Positions 50,305 to 59,942 of a stretch of 64,000 bases of DNA are shown one piece after another; within the stretch, counting starts at the first letter, position 1; the number at the start of each line of letters is the position of its first letter. The stretch covers positions 1-64,000 of the forward strand of contig CALWLJ010000006.1 in NCBI GenBank assembly GCA_944381495.1. Direction: 5' to 3'. The DNA comes from an uncultured Mediterraneibacter sp. Lineage in GTDB: Bacteria > Bacillota > Clostridia > Lachnospirales > Lachnospiraceae. The notes under the pieces are model-generated. The model was not told the DNA's origin. It did not search any database and saw only the letters and a list, made by a program, of their open reading frames with translations. The position numbers were made by a program, and so were the translations under genes.

Positions 50305-51894
50305 TCAAAATCCGGCATAGATTAAATCTACTGCCTGATATCCGTCGCCATATGCGGCAAAAAACAGAACCGCAAAAAGCAGGCCATACATTACGCACCA
50401 TTTGGCTGTCTCAGAAGCTCTGGCTTTCCTGATACGTGTGATAATTCCGTTTTCATTCATAGAGCCGATAACCGCAACTACAATGCATCCCACTATTACT
50501 GCTGCGAAATCTGCCCGTCCCAGTCCAAGCCCCAGCAGTGTCCCGTCCCAGAACTTCCGGATATCAAACCCGTCAAAAATACTCCGGAACATATGGAGCC
50601 CTGCCCGCAGTCCATCGGCCCGGAAGAACAGCTCGCCTGTAAAAATGATTATCCAGGTTTTGATCCTCTGGACGTTTCTCCACCCAAATGAATCCGGATG
50701 AATATGAAGCACGCCCAGAAAACGGTCCCTCACTGGCTCCACGGCCATTCCCGCAAGAATCAGCGTAAAATAATACATACCGTAAAAAATATAGCTCCAC
50801 CGTGCGCCATGCCACAGTCCGTTGCACAGCCATACAGGGAAAAGCGCCAAAGCAGAAGTGACCAGCCTGGTCAGATATTTTCCCGCATGCTTTCTTCCAA
50901 ACTGATTCCATTTTTTTACCAGTCCTGATACGGATACCGGATAGAAGATATATGTCTTGAACCAGACACCCAGACTGATATGCCATCTTCTCCAGAACTC
51001 CGATGCGCTTCTCGCACAGAAAGGCTGTCGGAAGTTTTCCGGAAGCCTGATCCCGAATACTCGTCCGGATCCTACTACAATATCCATACAGCCGGAGAAC
51101 TCCATATAGAGCTGTACAGTATATGCCACAGCTCCTGCAGCCACCACCGCCCCGCTGTATTCCATATAGTTGTCAAATATCTGATTTACCAGCACAGCCA
51201 GGCGGTCTGCAATGATCAGTTTCTTAAACAGCCCCCAGAAAATCCTGATGTATCCTTCAGAAAGATTATCCCATTCCAAAGATTTCCCCGCATAAAGGGT
51301 ATCTGAAGTATCCGTAAATCTGCAAATCGGTCCCTCCATGATCTGCGGGAAAAATCCCAGAAAAAGTGCGGTCTTTCCCAGACTTTCCTCTGCCCGGATC
51401 TTGCCCCAGTACACATCTGCCATATATCCGACAGCTTCTAGTGAATAAAAAGATATCCCTACCGGTAGGAGCAGCTTCTTCTCTGGGAGTGTAAAGGGCA
51501 GAACACTCAGATCCAGTACATTTGAAATATTGCGTACAAAAAAGTTGTAATACTTCAGATATACAAGTACTCCAAGAAGCAGCAGAATACCCAGTGCCAG
51601 AATCTGTCTGCCCTTTTTCTGATACCGGAGGCGGATCTCCTTTTTCTTTTTTCCTGCCGCACTTTCTTTTTCTCGCTCCTCCTCTGTCCTCAGAAGTTCA
51701 AGCCGGACACCTGTATAATGTGTAATGATCGAGGCTCCGATCAGGTAAATCAGCAGCTTCCTGCTTATCATGTAGAAAAACAGCCAGCTGAACGCCAACA
51801 GGACTTTCCACCGGTGCTTCTGCGGCGTCAGCTGATACAGGACCAGACAGAGCGGAAGAAAGGCAAAGCCGTACAGCAATGTATGATATGCCAT
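50305..51894 (-). CDS. MBOAT O-acyltransferase (DltB/AlgI-like)
   Basis: A 529-residue polytopic membrane protein. Signature stretches are LLPVGISFYSLEAVGYMADV, MEGPICRF, FRQPFCARSASEFWRRWHIS and NGLWHGARWSYIFYG, the last with the invariant MBOAT histidine. DltB-type members pass an acyl group from the phosphopantetheine arm of a cytoplasmic carrier through the membrane to an outer acceptor. Neighbours supply the carrier, adenylating enzyme and an SGNH partner, as in dlt operons. The start has AAGGAG 7 nt upstream. Confidence 0.93.
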   Translation of the reverse strand: MAYHTLLYGFAFLPLCLVLYQLTPQKHRWKVLLAFSWLFFYMISRKLLIYLIGASIITHYTGVRLELLRTEEEREKESAAGKKKKEIRLRYQKKGRQILALGILLLLGVLVYLKYYNFFVRNISNVLDLSVLPFTLPEKKLLLPVGISFYSLEAVGYMADVYWGKIRAEESLGKTALFLGFFPQIMEGPICRFTDTSDTLYAGKSLEWDNLSEGYIRIFWGLFKKLIIADRLAVLVNQIFDNYMEYSGAVVAAGAVAYTVQLYMEFSGCMDIVVGSGRVFGIRLPENFRQPFCARSASEFWRRWHISLGVWFKTYIFYPVSVSGLVKKWNQFGRKHAGKYLTRLVTSALALFPVWLCNGLWHGARWSYIFYGMYYFTLILAGMAVEPVRDRFLGVLHIHPDSFGWRNVQRIKTWIIIFTGELFFRADGLRAGLHMFRSIFDGFDIRKFWDGTLLGLGLGRADFAAVIVGCIVVAVIGSMNENGIITRIRKARASETAKWCVMYGLLFAVLFFAAYGDGYQAVDLIYAGF

Positions 51895-51932
51895 TTCCGT
51901 TCTCCTTTAGCTTTCTATATTTATCACTGTCA

Positions 51933-52163
51933 TTATTCATTTTCCTGCAGACGCTGCACCATGTTCCAGATTGCCTCTGCGGAGTTGAAATTCGCCGGAA
52001 CCATCTCAGCTGCCTCAATAGATATGTCAAAGGCATCTTCCAGTTCAGCAACAAGTGTGATCACGCCAAAGGAATCCAGCAGCTGATCATCGATCAGTCT
52101 TTTCTCGCTGCTGTAGTCAATGCTGTCGTCGATTTCATTTAAAATTTCAATAAGTTTTTCCAT
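51933..52163 (-). CDS. Carrier protein, DltC-like
   Basis: A 76-residue acidic carrier: EKLIEILNEIDDSIDY, then LIDDQLLDSFGVITLVAELE, where the Ser of DSF is the phosphopantetheine site. The family holds D-alanine or another acyl group for an MBOAT protein. I start at the second Met (52163), which has GAGGTG at proper distance. It lies between the PLP decarboxylase and the MBOAT gene. Confidence 0.9.
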   Translation of the reverse strand: MEKLIEILNEIDDSIDYSSEKRLIDDQLLDSFGVITLVAELEDAFDISIEAAEMVPANFNSAEAIWNMVQRLQENE

Positions 52164-52233
52164 TTTCATACACCTCATTTTTCTGTTTATTAATTTATCT
52201 TTTTTATTCGTTTTTCAATCTATGAGCACCCGC

Positions 52234-53481
52234 TCATACAATCTCATAATTCTGATATCCGGTGCCGGATACCCGGAGCTTTTCTCCGGATTCTTCATAC
52301 TGGCCCGGCATATTCATCTGATAAGTCTCTATCTGCTCCCGGAGCTGTCTCCATCCGTTCCTCGTGTCATAAGAAACGACTCCCGGCAGCTCATGGCTCA
52401 GAAAGAGGGCCATTCCTTCCATACAGGAATAGGCTCCTGTCCGTTCAAAGACCAGAACTTTCCCTGTCTTCACTCCCGACAGGCGGGCTCCCCGGCACAA
52501 CACATCATTGACTGTGCAGAGAGATCCGCAGATTGTCCAGCTCTTCTCCTGTCCCGGCATCCCCTCCGGCAGGATCTTTATATATGGTTCATACATCCCC
52601 TTGATCTGTCCGTCATAATTCAGCTGATGGCTTCCCCCGTCTACGATACAGTATCCGGTATCTCCGTTCTGCTTTACATCCCGGATCTCTGTCAGATAGA
52701 AGCCGCACAGCGCCGCCAGCGCCCGGCCCAGCTCCACAGTAACTTTTCCGTTCCAGCTCATCTCCCGGATACAGTCACCCAGAGCGGTCAGCCCTTCATC
52801 GGTAAATGTATCCGGATTTCTGTCCTTGAAGTAGGGCACCGCTGTTCCCGGTCCGTATTCCAGATTCCGGACAGTAAACTGCTGTTCCTGCTGAAGCTTT
52901 TCAAAAAATTCATCCAGATATTTCAGTTCTTTTCTGTGCTGTTCCGTTTTCTTCTTCTGTGTCCCGGAGAAATAATGGATTCCTTCTATTTCCACATAAG
53001 GGCTGATACTGGCGATCTGGATCACATTCCGCAGCGTATCTTCGTCCATCCCGAACTGATTGCCGCTTGTCAGCCTGGGATACAGACGGATCATCTCTGC
53101 ATTGGCGTCGCTCCACTCCAGCAGGTATTGGAACTGCCGCACCGATTCCGCCGTATATACGCATCTCCCCCGACAGTACTCCAGGATTTCCAGCAGATCT
53201 GACTTTTTCTTCAGCACACCGGAAATAAACAGCTTCTCCGGCGGGATTTTCAGTTCCCTGCAGATCCGAAATTCCCCCATGGAACACACTTCGATCCGGT
53301 CCACATATTTCGCCATCTCCGCCGTCAGAAAGGGATTTGCCTTCATGGCATAGCACAGGCTGATCCCGTCTCCCAGCTTCTCCCGGATCCGCTCTGTCTG
53401 GACCTTCAGGATATCCAGATCAAAGATATATAGAGGCGTTCCAAATCTGCTGCACGCATATTCCAGCTGTTCTTTTCTCAC
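52234..53481 (-). CDS. Fold-type III PLP-dependent amino-acid decarboxylase
   Basis: A 415-residue enzyme of the diaminopimelate/ornithine decarboxylase family. The PLP lysine is Lys47 in CYAMKANPF; other blocks are GIHYFSGTQ (for HxHxGSQ), LEYGPGTAVPYF (glycine-rich phosphate site), TVELGRALAALCGFY (for EPGR), CGSLCTVNDVL (active-site Cys loop) and RTGAYSCMEGMALFL. Residues at the substrate carboxylate differ from true LysA, so lysine synthesis is unlikely. BtrK of butirosin synthesis, a relative, decarboxylates a glutamyl group while it is bound to a carrier protein; that precedent fits this operon. The start overlaps the adenylation gene by four bases (ATGA). Confidence 0.87.
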   Translation of the reverse strand: MRKEQLEYACSRFGTPLYIFDLDILKVQTERIREKLGDGISLCYAMKANPFLTAEMAKYVDRIEVCSMGEFRICRELKIPPEKLFISGVLKKKSDLLEILEYCRGRCVYTAESVRQFQYLLEWSDANAEMIRLYPRLTSGNQFGMDEDTLRNVIQIASISPYVEIEGIHYFSGTQKKKTEQHRKELKYLDEFFEKLQQEQQFTVRNLEYGPGTAVPYFKDRNPDTFTDEGLTALGDCIREMSWNGKVTVELGRALAALCGFYLTEIRDVKQNGDTGYCIVDGGSHQLNYDGQIKGMYEPYIKILPEGMPGQEKSWTICGSLCTVNDVLCRGARLSGVKTGKVLVFERTGAYSCMEGMALFLSHELPGVVSYDTRNGWRQLREQIETYQMNMPGQYEESGEKLRVSGTGYQNYEIV

Positions 53482-55070
53482 TTTTGCGCCTCCTTTCCCG
53501 CATGAAGTCCGCTATCTTGTTTATCGTTTCTTTTTCCTCGGAGCTGTTCCATGAAGTATGTCCGGTCTGTCTTGCCGTTTTTATTCAGAGGCATGACTGA
53601 CGTCTGTATGATCTTTGCCGGCACCATATACACCGGCAGCTTTTCCTTCATGACCGCTCTCACCTCCGCCGGTTTTCCCGAGCCAAGATAAAATCCTGCC
53701 AGCCGGTTATGTTCCCGGTCAAATACACAGCAGCTCCGCTCCACGCCGTCTACTGCATTCATTGCAGCCTCCACTTCTTCCAGCTCGATCCTGTGTCCCA
53801 TATGTTTGATCTGAAAGTCTCTGCGTCCCGCAAAGACCAGATTTCCATCCTCATCATAATATCCAAGATCTCCTGTACGGCAGATCCGCTCTCCGTCCGG
53901 ACTTCCTTCCGGATACATGGGAAATCTCTTCGCCGTCTGCTCCGCATCTCTGTAATATCCTTCCGCCAGAGACTCTCCTGCCACACAGATTTCGCCCGTT
54001 TTCCCCGGAATCACGATCTCCTGCTGATCCTCATCCAACAGGAATACCCTTCTGCCTGGGAATGCATTTCCTATAGGAAGCTTCTCTCCATCCGAATATT
54101 CCCGATCCACATCAAACCAGGTACAGTTACAGGTAATCTCGGTAGGCCCGTACAGATTCACAAACCGGGTGCCGGGCAGGGCTCTCTGCCACATTCTCAG
54201 CTGCTTCGGCGGCATAGCCTCCCCACTGAACAGCACTCTTTTCACCGTTTCCGGCACCCGGTAGTCCAGCCCTTTAAGAGAGGATACCAGTGTCAGCGCA
54301 GACACAGCCCAGGTCAGATTCGTCACCTTTTTCTCACAAAGGAAATCCAGCAGTCCCGGCGGCGTTGAAAAAAGTTTCTTGGGTATCAGCACCAGCTGCG
54401 CTCCTGTCATGATGGATGAGTAAATGTCCTTTACCGATACATCAAAGTCAAAGGGTGCCTGATTTCCCAGTATGTCTTTTTCCGTAATGCCAAATATAGC
54501 TGTAAAATGGCTGATGAACCGGATTACCGCGTCATGGCTTACCACAACCGCCTTCGGATTTCCCGTGGAACCTGATGTAAAAATTCCATACAGAATGTCC
54601 GTCTCTTCCGCGCCTTCCCGGATCCGGATGAGCCGATCACGGTCTGTCTCTTCCTCCAGCAGCTGTTCCGCAGTAATTTTCTCAATACCCTGCATATCAC
54701 TTAGAAGGGCCTCCGCCTCTTTTTCCTCTGCAATTATGATCTCTGCCTTCAGAACTCTTAAGATCTTCTTAATTCTTTCCGGCGGATTGGCCGGATTCAC
54801 AGGCACATAAAAGCATCCCGCATAAACAATTCCTAGCATAGCTGCCAGAGTCAGCGAACTCTTCTCCATAAGCACCGGCACCGGACTTCGAGGCGGTACC
54901 CGGCGGCTCACTGCACTGCCGATCTGTTTCGCCGTACTTTCCAGCTCCTTCCAGGTCAGAGCCAGCTTTCCGTCATCCACCGCAGTACCTTCCGGATGTC
55001 GCTGCACCGTCATCTCCAGATAGTCCAGCACATTAGTTTTATACGCATCATCTCTTCTGATATCAATCAT
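53478..55070 (-). CDS. Amino-acid adenylating enzyme, DltA-like
   Basis: A 530-residue single adenylation domain. Core motifs: GIFTSGSTGNPKAVVVSH (A3), PFDFDVSVKDIY (A4, whose Asp normally holds the substrate amino group), NLYGPTEITCNCTW (A5), RTGDLGYYDEDGNLVFAGR (A7), GHRIELEEVE (A8) and NGKTDRTYF (A10 Lys). It should activate an amino acid and load the DltC-like carrier. The first gene of the operon, behind GAGGTG. True DltA activates D-alanine; because a decarboxylase gene is coupled to this one, a different amino acid such as glutamate or aspartate is possible. Confidence 0.9.
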   Translation of the reverse strand: MIDIRRDDAYKTNVLDYLEMTVQRHPEGTAVDDGKLALTWKELESTAKQIGSAVSRRVPPRSPVPVLMEKSSLTLAAMLGIVYAGCFYVPVNPANPPERIKKILRVLKAEIIIAEEKEAEALLSDMQGIEKITAEQLLEEETDRDRLIRIREGAEETDILYGIFTSGSTGNPKAVVVSHDAVIRFISHFTAIFGITEKDILGNQAPFDFDVSVKDIYSSIMTGAQLVLIPKKLFSTPPGLLDFLCEKKVTNLTWAVSALTLVSSLKGLDYRVPETVKRVLFSGEAMPPKQLRMWQRALPGTRFVNLYGPTEITCNCTWFDVDREYSDGEKLPIGNAFPGRRVFLLDEDQQEIVIPGKTGEICVAGESLAEGYYRDAEQTAKRFPMYPEGSPDGERICRTGDLGYYDEDGNLVFAGRRDFQIKHMGHRIELEEVEAAMNAVDGVERSCCVFDREHNRLAGFYLGSGKPAEVRAVMKEKLPVYMVPAKIIQTSVMPLNKNGKTDRTYFMEQLRGKRNDKQDSGLHAGKEAQK

Positions 55071-55167
55071 GTATGTATGTCACCTCTTTCCTGATGATGG
55101 CTTTATTATGGGGGATAGTTCTTAACAGATCCTGAATGGATTCTTAAAGTACATTTAAAAAGACGAT

Positions 55168-55206
55168 TTGGGGACGTAGTAAAATCGAAATTCACTACGT
55201 CCCCAA
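55168..55206 (-). terminator. Terminator after the MATE gene
   Basis: TTGGGGACGTAGT pairs perfectly with its complement (13 bp, 13-nt loop); on the minus strand TCTTTTTAAA follows. It separates the MATE gene from the dlt-like operon. Confidence 0.88.
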
Positions 55207-55212
55207 AAGGGA

Positions 55213-56562
55213 TTAAATAACCTGGTGGGCCAGCCATCTGCGGCTTCTGAAGCGTATCATATAAATAATACCTCTTACTGTCCAGTCGGTGAACATGCCG
55301 ATCCATACCGCCATTGGCCCCATACCGAACACGCGGGCCAACACGATGGTCAGTGTCACCCGGCATAGCCACATGGAAAGGACGGACACCGTCATCGTGA
55401 ACTTCACATCGCCGGCAGCCCGGAACCCGTAAGCAGGAATAAAGGACATGACCCATACCACCGGCTTCACAATAGAGATCCAGGTAACCATATGAATGCA
55501 CATCTGTGCGCTCTCCGGCTCCATTCCTCCAAAATATGTTACCGGCCGGACCAGCAAATACAGCACCAGACAGGAAAGGACGATCACAATTTCTGAGACA
55601 ACAGACAGTTTTTTAACATAATATACGGCCTCTTGTTTCCTGCCTGCCCCCAGTGTTTCGCCGACTACTGTCATCAATCCGACACCGATACCAATTGCCA
55701 GGATTCCGTTCAGATTTTCAAAAATGCTTGCCATTCCCTGAGCTGCGATAGCTGTGGTCCCCATCAAAGATACTGTAGACTGAATGGCCAGTTTACCAAA
55801 CTGAAACATGCCATTCTCAACACCTGACGGAATACCGATATTCAGGATTCTGCGTATTTCCGTCCAGTCGGGTCGTATAGACAGGTAATTCCGGAGACGG
55901 ATCTCCAGGTCATTTTGCCTCAGCCGGATCATAACGATCACCATGGAAAAAATCCTGGCCAGCAGTGTTGCAAAGGCCGAGCCTTCCACGCCCAGATTCA
56001 GTCCCCAAACAAACGCCAGGTTCAGCAACAGGTTGACCACATTGGCCGCCACCGAGATCAGCATGGGAAAACGGCTGTTTTCCTGTGCTCTTAAAATTGA
56101 TGAACCGTCATCATACAATGCGATGAAAGGATAGGAAATGGCAGATATAAGGAAATATTTCTGTGCATTTTCCATTACTGCAGGCTCCACGTCTCCGAAA
56201 ATCAGCCCCAGGATCTGTCCATTAAATATAAGGCACAGAACCGCAATAAACGCGGACATTGTAAGAGTGATAAATACAAGCTGCCCCGCCGCGTCATTGG
56301 CCTGCTTTTCTTTCCGACAGCCAAGGTAATGAGAACAGACTACCGTGCCGCCTGAAGCAAGGGCAAAAAATGCCTGCACGATCAGCATATTAATTGAATC
56401 TACGAGAGAAACTGCAGAGATGGCCGCAGATCCCAGATTACTGACTACGAAAGTGTCAACACTTCCCATAAACGAATTGAGAAGCTGGTCCAGCGCAAGA
56501 GGGATCAGCAGCGCGGCCAGCTTCTTATTATCAAACAGACGTATCTGATTTTCTTCTTTCAT
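55213..56562 (-). CDS. MATE-family multidrug exporter
   Basis: A 449-residue membrane protein with about twelve helices in two similar halves. Typical stretches are LIPLALDQLLNSFMGSVDTF, SGGTVVCSHYLG and, in the second half, IGIPSGVENGMFQFG and LGAGRKQEAVYY. MATE proteins export cationic drugs or metabolites in exchange for Na+ or H+. It is monocistronic with its own terminator. A connection with the dlt-like operon downstream is possible but not indicated. Confidence 0.93.
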   Translation of the reverse strand: MKEENQIRLFDNKKLAALLIPLALDQLLNSFMGSVDTFVVSNLGSAAISAVSLVDSINMLIVQAFFALASGGTVVCSHYLGCRKEKQANDAAGQLVFITLTMSAFIAVLCLIFNGQILGLIFGDVEPAVMENAQKYFLISAISYPFIALYDDGSSILRAQENSRFPMLISVAANVVNLLLNLAFVWGLNLGVEGSAFATLLARIFSMVIVMIRLRQNDLEIRLRNYLSIRPDWTEIRRILNIGIPSGVENGMFQFGKLAIQSTVSLMGTTAIAAQGMASIFENLNGILAIGIGVGLMTVVGETLGAGRKQEAVYYVKKLSVVSEIVIVLSCLVLYLLVRPVTYFGGMEPESAQMCIHMVTWISIVKPVVWVMSFIPAYGFRAAGDVKFTMTVSVLSMWLCRVTLTIVLARVFGMGPMAVWIGMFTDWTVRGIIYMIRFRSRRWLAHQVI

Positions 56563-56737
56563 AAATATATGCCTTCTTCTTATTTCCTTTTGAAATATTG
56601 TTTCTTTTTTGAGAGATTGATATTATCTTCTGTATTCAGATACAGATCAAAAATTCTCTGTTAACATCTCCAAAAGGATACTCCCAAATGCTGGGAAATT
56701 CAAGAAGGTGGATTGTTCTTATTTTAGTACTTGCAGT

Positions 56738-57385
56738 TCAAAAAAGATTTGAATAGTGATTATTGATGCCTCGCCATGCCTTCCGTACTTTCCGCGCCGC
56801 CTTCTTGTCTCCGTTCTCACGGTAAAGTCTTCTGGCAGCGGTATAAACAGCCTCGCTGTTCAGGATATACTCTCCCTCCTCTGATATGTACCTGCTCATA
56901 ACTTCTTCCGCGCCATCCAGATCATCCACCCCGATCCTGGCATGGATCAGCGCCGCATCCGCCATAGGGCTCCGTTCTTCTTTCTTCTGCCATTCCTCGC
57001 AGAACTCCAGTGCTTCCTCATGTCTCCCCTGGCCTTCCAGCGCCAGAAACAGATGAAAAAATATCTCTGTCGGGAACTCCTCCTCCCAGACAAAGAGCCC
57101 AAGGATTCTGCGGCAGACCTCCTCAAGCTCTTCATACATTTCATGATTCAGCAGCTCATCCAGATAATCCATCAGCCAGCCGTAAACGTCATGTGCATAA
57201 TCTGTATCCGCATCAATATGATTCAGCTCCTTTGCGAACTCCGGATTTTCGCTCCGGCCCTTTTCTATGATCTCAAGGAACTTGTCAAATCCATCCTCCC
57301 ACTTGTTCATCCGGGTCGCCCCGCGGACTATACCAGAATAGCACTGATCTGATATGGAATCAAATTTCTTCCATAACTTTTTCAT
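56738..57385 (-). CDS. Unknown helical-repeat protein, paralog 1
   Basis: A 215-residue soluble acidic protein, not recognised. Alpha-helical pairs resembling tetratricopeptide repeats are suggested by EEFPTEIFFHLFLALEGQGR and NSEAVYTAARRLYRENGDKK. It is clearly a paralog of the protein at 63027-63728: shared blocks are KLWKKFD near the N-terminus, NPEFAKEL (NPDFAKEL), HDVYGWLMDYLDEL (HDVQGWLEDYLDEL) and YRENG near the C-terminus. The two genes stand on either side of the helicase operon on the same strand. Confidence 0.8.
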   Translation of the reverse strand: MKKLWKKFDSISDQCYSGIVRGATRMNKWEDGFDKFLEIIEKGRSENPEFAKELNHIDADTDYAHDVYGWLMDYLDELLNHEMYEELEEVCRRILGLFVWEEEFPTEIFFHLFLALEGQGRHEEALEFCEEWQKKEERSPMADAALIHARIGVDDLDGAEEVMSRYISEEGEYILNSEAVYTAARRLYRENGDKKAARKVRKAWRGINNHYSNLF

Positions 57386-57536
57386 TTGTTTTCCCCCTCC
57401 GAATACTTACCAATATGTGATAGCAGTATTGATATCATTTTCAGGTATGAATCTCCCCCTATTCTAGCATTGCTGTAAATAAATGACAAGCTGATGGGGC
57501 AGACCTTCGTCTCTCCTGATCCGGGTATGTTACTGT

Positions 57537-59942
57537 TCACAGAAATTCCAGATCCCCGAAAGACTTCAGGAACTTTTTCCGCCCATACCCCGGGAACTCT
57601 GCCTCTATGTTCATCTCATCCTGCATCACCAGGACTCCTTCTCCATACTTCCGATGACGGACGCGGATTACCAGCTCCGGCTGTCCCTGTCCTGTTTCCA
57701 TTTCTTCATTTGCTTCTGCCTCTGCATTTGCATGAGTCTGCAGGCTGTCAGACTCTCGATCCTTCTTTCCGCCTCTGTCTGCTCCGGCAGTGTTCTTTTG
57801 CAAATTCTTCTCTGCATCGTCCTTCTTCCGTATTCTCTCCTGTACCATCCGACGCATCTGCTGCAGATTCTCCCTTTTTCCCTCCTCGGTGCGCCGGCCG
57901 TCCCAGCGGAGCAGCCGGTCCGGTATCATCTTCAGATAGCGGCTGTATTCTCCCAGTACTCCCGGCTCCCCGGGACTGGTATACCAGGACAGCTCCAGCT
58001 CGTTCTTCGCCCGTGTCATCCCTACAAAGAAAAGTCTGCGTTCCTCTTCCTCCTGCTCATAGCTTCTGCATCTCAGCGGAATAAGCCCCTGATTGACTCC
58101 AATGATAAATACTGTATCAAATTCCAGTCCCTTAGATGCATGAAGAGTCATCAGTTTTACGGTGTCGATATCTTCCTTTACAGGAGTTGTCTGACATTCT
58201 CCGGCATCAATCTTCATCCCATACAGGGCTGAACGGTTCAGATATTCACGTATCCGGCTGGGAATCGATACGTCCCGGCCTGCATTTTCCATGTCTGCCG
58301 AGAAAGTCTCTCCCTCTCCGGCCTTATCTGGCGCCGCACAGATTATTCTGCACATCTGCCCGAGGAAATCCAGCACAAGCCGTTCCTCTTCTTCATACTC
58401 CGCCGAAGTAGGATGTAATGCTTCCCGAAGCCCAAGATATTCGAATATTTCCCTGGGAAATTCTGTCTGATCCGCGCCCGCGTTTCTATCCGCCCACTCC
58501 CGAAAGCCTGCCATCCGGTCATACAGCGGCGCCGCTCCATGCACCTGCTCTCTTATGATCTTCTGTGCCTTTTTCCTGGTGTACTTCTCTCCATATCTGC
58601 CATCACAGAGGACTCCGCTTCCAGTCTGTTCGTCCTCCGGACTGACGGAAAAACGCAATACCTTGATCAGCCAGTTCAGCACCGGGATATCCTTCAAAGT
58701 CCGCTTCACAGAAAGCTCGTACGGGATACCATGTCGGGCAAATGTCTTCTCCAGCATCTCAGACTGCTTCTGAAGCCGGTAAAATACAGCAATATCTCCA
58801 TAGGCTTTTCCTTCCCCGTGCAGCTGGACGATCCGCTGTGCCAGATACTCTGCCTCCTGAAAAGGATCGTAATGATTTTTTACCGTGATCAGATCTCCCA
58901 TATCCCGGCTGCTCCGAATCTCATCCCCAAACTGACGGAACCGCCCTGCAGCCTCCAGGATTGCCCCGCCGGATCGGTAATTCACCGGAAGTGTCAGCTC
59001 CTTTGCCCCGAAACGGTGTTTCAGAAGGAAGAACATATTTTCCCCGGTGCCCCTCCAGCTGTAGATTACCTGATTGGGATCTCCCACAGCAAAGAGCCTC
59101 GCACCGCCGTATGGTACGCTGTATTCTGTAAGAGCAGCCAGGAAATCCATCTGCATAGCGTCACTGTCCTGCACCTCGTCCACAATGATCCACTGAGGAT
59201 GAAAGAGTTTTTCCTCCGGCTCCTCTTTCCCCAGCTCTTCTTTCCCCGGTTCTTCTTTTCCTGTCCCACTCATCCCGTCAGTTTTCACTGCATCAGCGCC
59301 GCTCATACCTTGCATCCGTTCTGTACCGGCCAGCAGCAGTTCCGTGCTGACCCGCAGCAGATCGGAGAAAGACATTTTATTCTGCCTTTTCTTCTCCTCC
59401 TCAAGGATCGGATAGAGCCGGAACAGATCATCCTTATACCGGCTTTCTTCTTTTCCGGCGATCCATCCCTGATACTCCTGTTCCAGCCGTTTTTTCAGCC
59501 GGTTTTTATACTTCACCTTCAGTCCCCTCTCCCCGATGATATCCATGGCCAGATCTGTTTCTTCATCGGGATCCATAACTGTAAACTCCCAGTTCCAGCC
59601 TGCCTGTTCTACAGGCAGATAATTTTTCAAAAGTCTCATGGCAACACTGTGAAAAGTACCGAAGCACTCCGTCTGTTCCTGACGGATTCCAGGTTCCCTG
59701 GTATGCAGCCTCTCCGTAATCTCGCCTGCCGCCTTGTTGGTAAACGTCAGTACGACCATGTTTTCCAGAGGGACCTTCTTCTCCTCATGAAGATAGATAA
59801 TCTTCTCAATCAGCACTGTTGTCTTGCCGCTGCCCACACAGGCATTCACTACGCAGGCGGGGCTGTCGTCCAGGACCGCCTCCAGCTGGTAGCGGTTCAG
59901 CCTACCGCGGCCGGCCCGGCTGTCATTTTTATGTTCTGTCAT
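57537..59942 (-). CDS. UvrD/PcrA-like superfamily 1 DNA helicase
   Basis: An 801-residue 3'-5' helicase. Motif I ACVGSGKTTVL, Ia VLTFTNKAAGEI, II IIVDEVQDSDAM, III VGDPNQVIYSWRG, IV VNYRSGGAI, V VKLMTLHASKGLEFDTVF, VI RRLFFVGMTRAKNEL. The C-terminus (RVRHRKYGEGVLVMQDEM) resembles the PcrA/UvrD tail that contacts RNA polymerase. A degenerate GKEEP/GKEEL repeat lies before motif II. It overlaps the upstream MrfA-like gene by four bases (ATGA), so the two helicases are made together. Confidence 0.92.
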   Translation of the reverse strand: MTEHKNDSRAGRGRLNRYQLEAVLDDSPACVVNACVGSGKTTVLIEKIIYLHEEKKVPLENMVVLTFTNKAAGEITERLHTREPGIRQEQTECFGTFHSVAMRLLKNYLPVEQAGWNWEFTVMDPDEETDLAMDIIGERGLKVKYKNRLKKRLEQEYQGWIAGKEESRYKDDLFRLYPILEEEKKRQNKMSFSDLLRVSTELLLAGTERMQGMSGADAVKTDGMSGTGKEEPGKEELGKEEPEEKLFHPQWIIVDEVQDSDAMQMDFLAALTEYSVPYGGARLFAVGDPNQVIYSWRGTGENMFFLLKHRFGAKELTLPVNYRSGGAILEAAGRFRQFGDEIRSSRDMGDLITVKNHYDPFQEAEYLAQRIVQLHGEGKAYGDIAVFYRLQKQSEMLEKTFARHGIPYELSVKRTLKDIPVLNWLIKVLRFSVSPEDEQTGSGVLCDGRYGEKYTRKKAQKIIREQVHGAAPLYDRMAGFREWADRNAGADQTEFPREIFEYLGLREALHPTSAEYEEEERLVLDFLGQMCRIICAAPDKAGEGETFSADMENAGRDVSIPSRIREYLNRSALYGMKIDAGECQTTPVKEDIDTVKLMTLHASKGLEFDTVFIIGVNQGLIPLRCRSYEQEEEERRLFFVGMTRAKNELELSWYTSPGEPGVLGEYSRYLKMIPDRLLRWDGRRTEEGKRENLQQMRRMVQERIRKKDDAEKNLQKNTAGADRGGKKDRESDSLQTHANAEAEANEEMETGQGQPELVIRVRHRKYGEGVLVMQDEMNIEAEFPGYGRKKFLKSFGDLEFL

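Noticed and set aside
52234-53481. Assignment as lysA (diaminopimelate decarboxylase of lysine synthesis)
   Set aside because: Several LysA blocks are altered (SGTQ for GSQ, ELGR for EPGR) and the genomic setting is an envelope-modification operon without lysine genes.
53478-55070. Simple assignment of this gene as dltA
   Set aside because: Although the operon is dlt-like, the coupled decarboxylase makes D-alanine specificity uncertain, so the symbol was withheld for all its genes.
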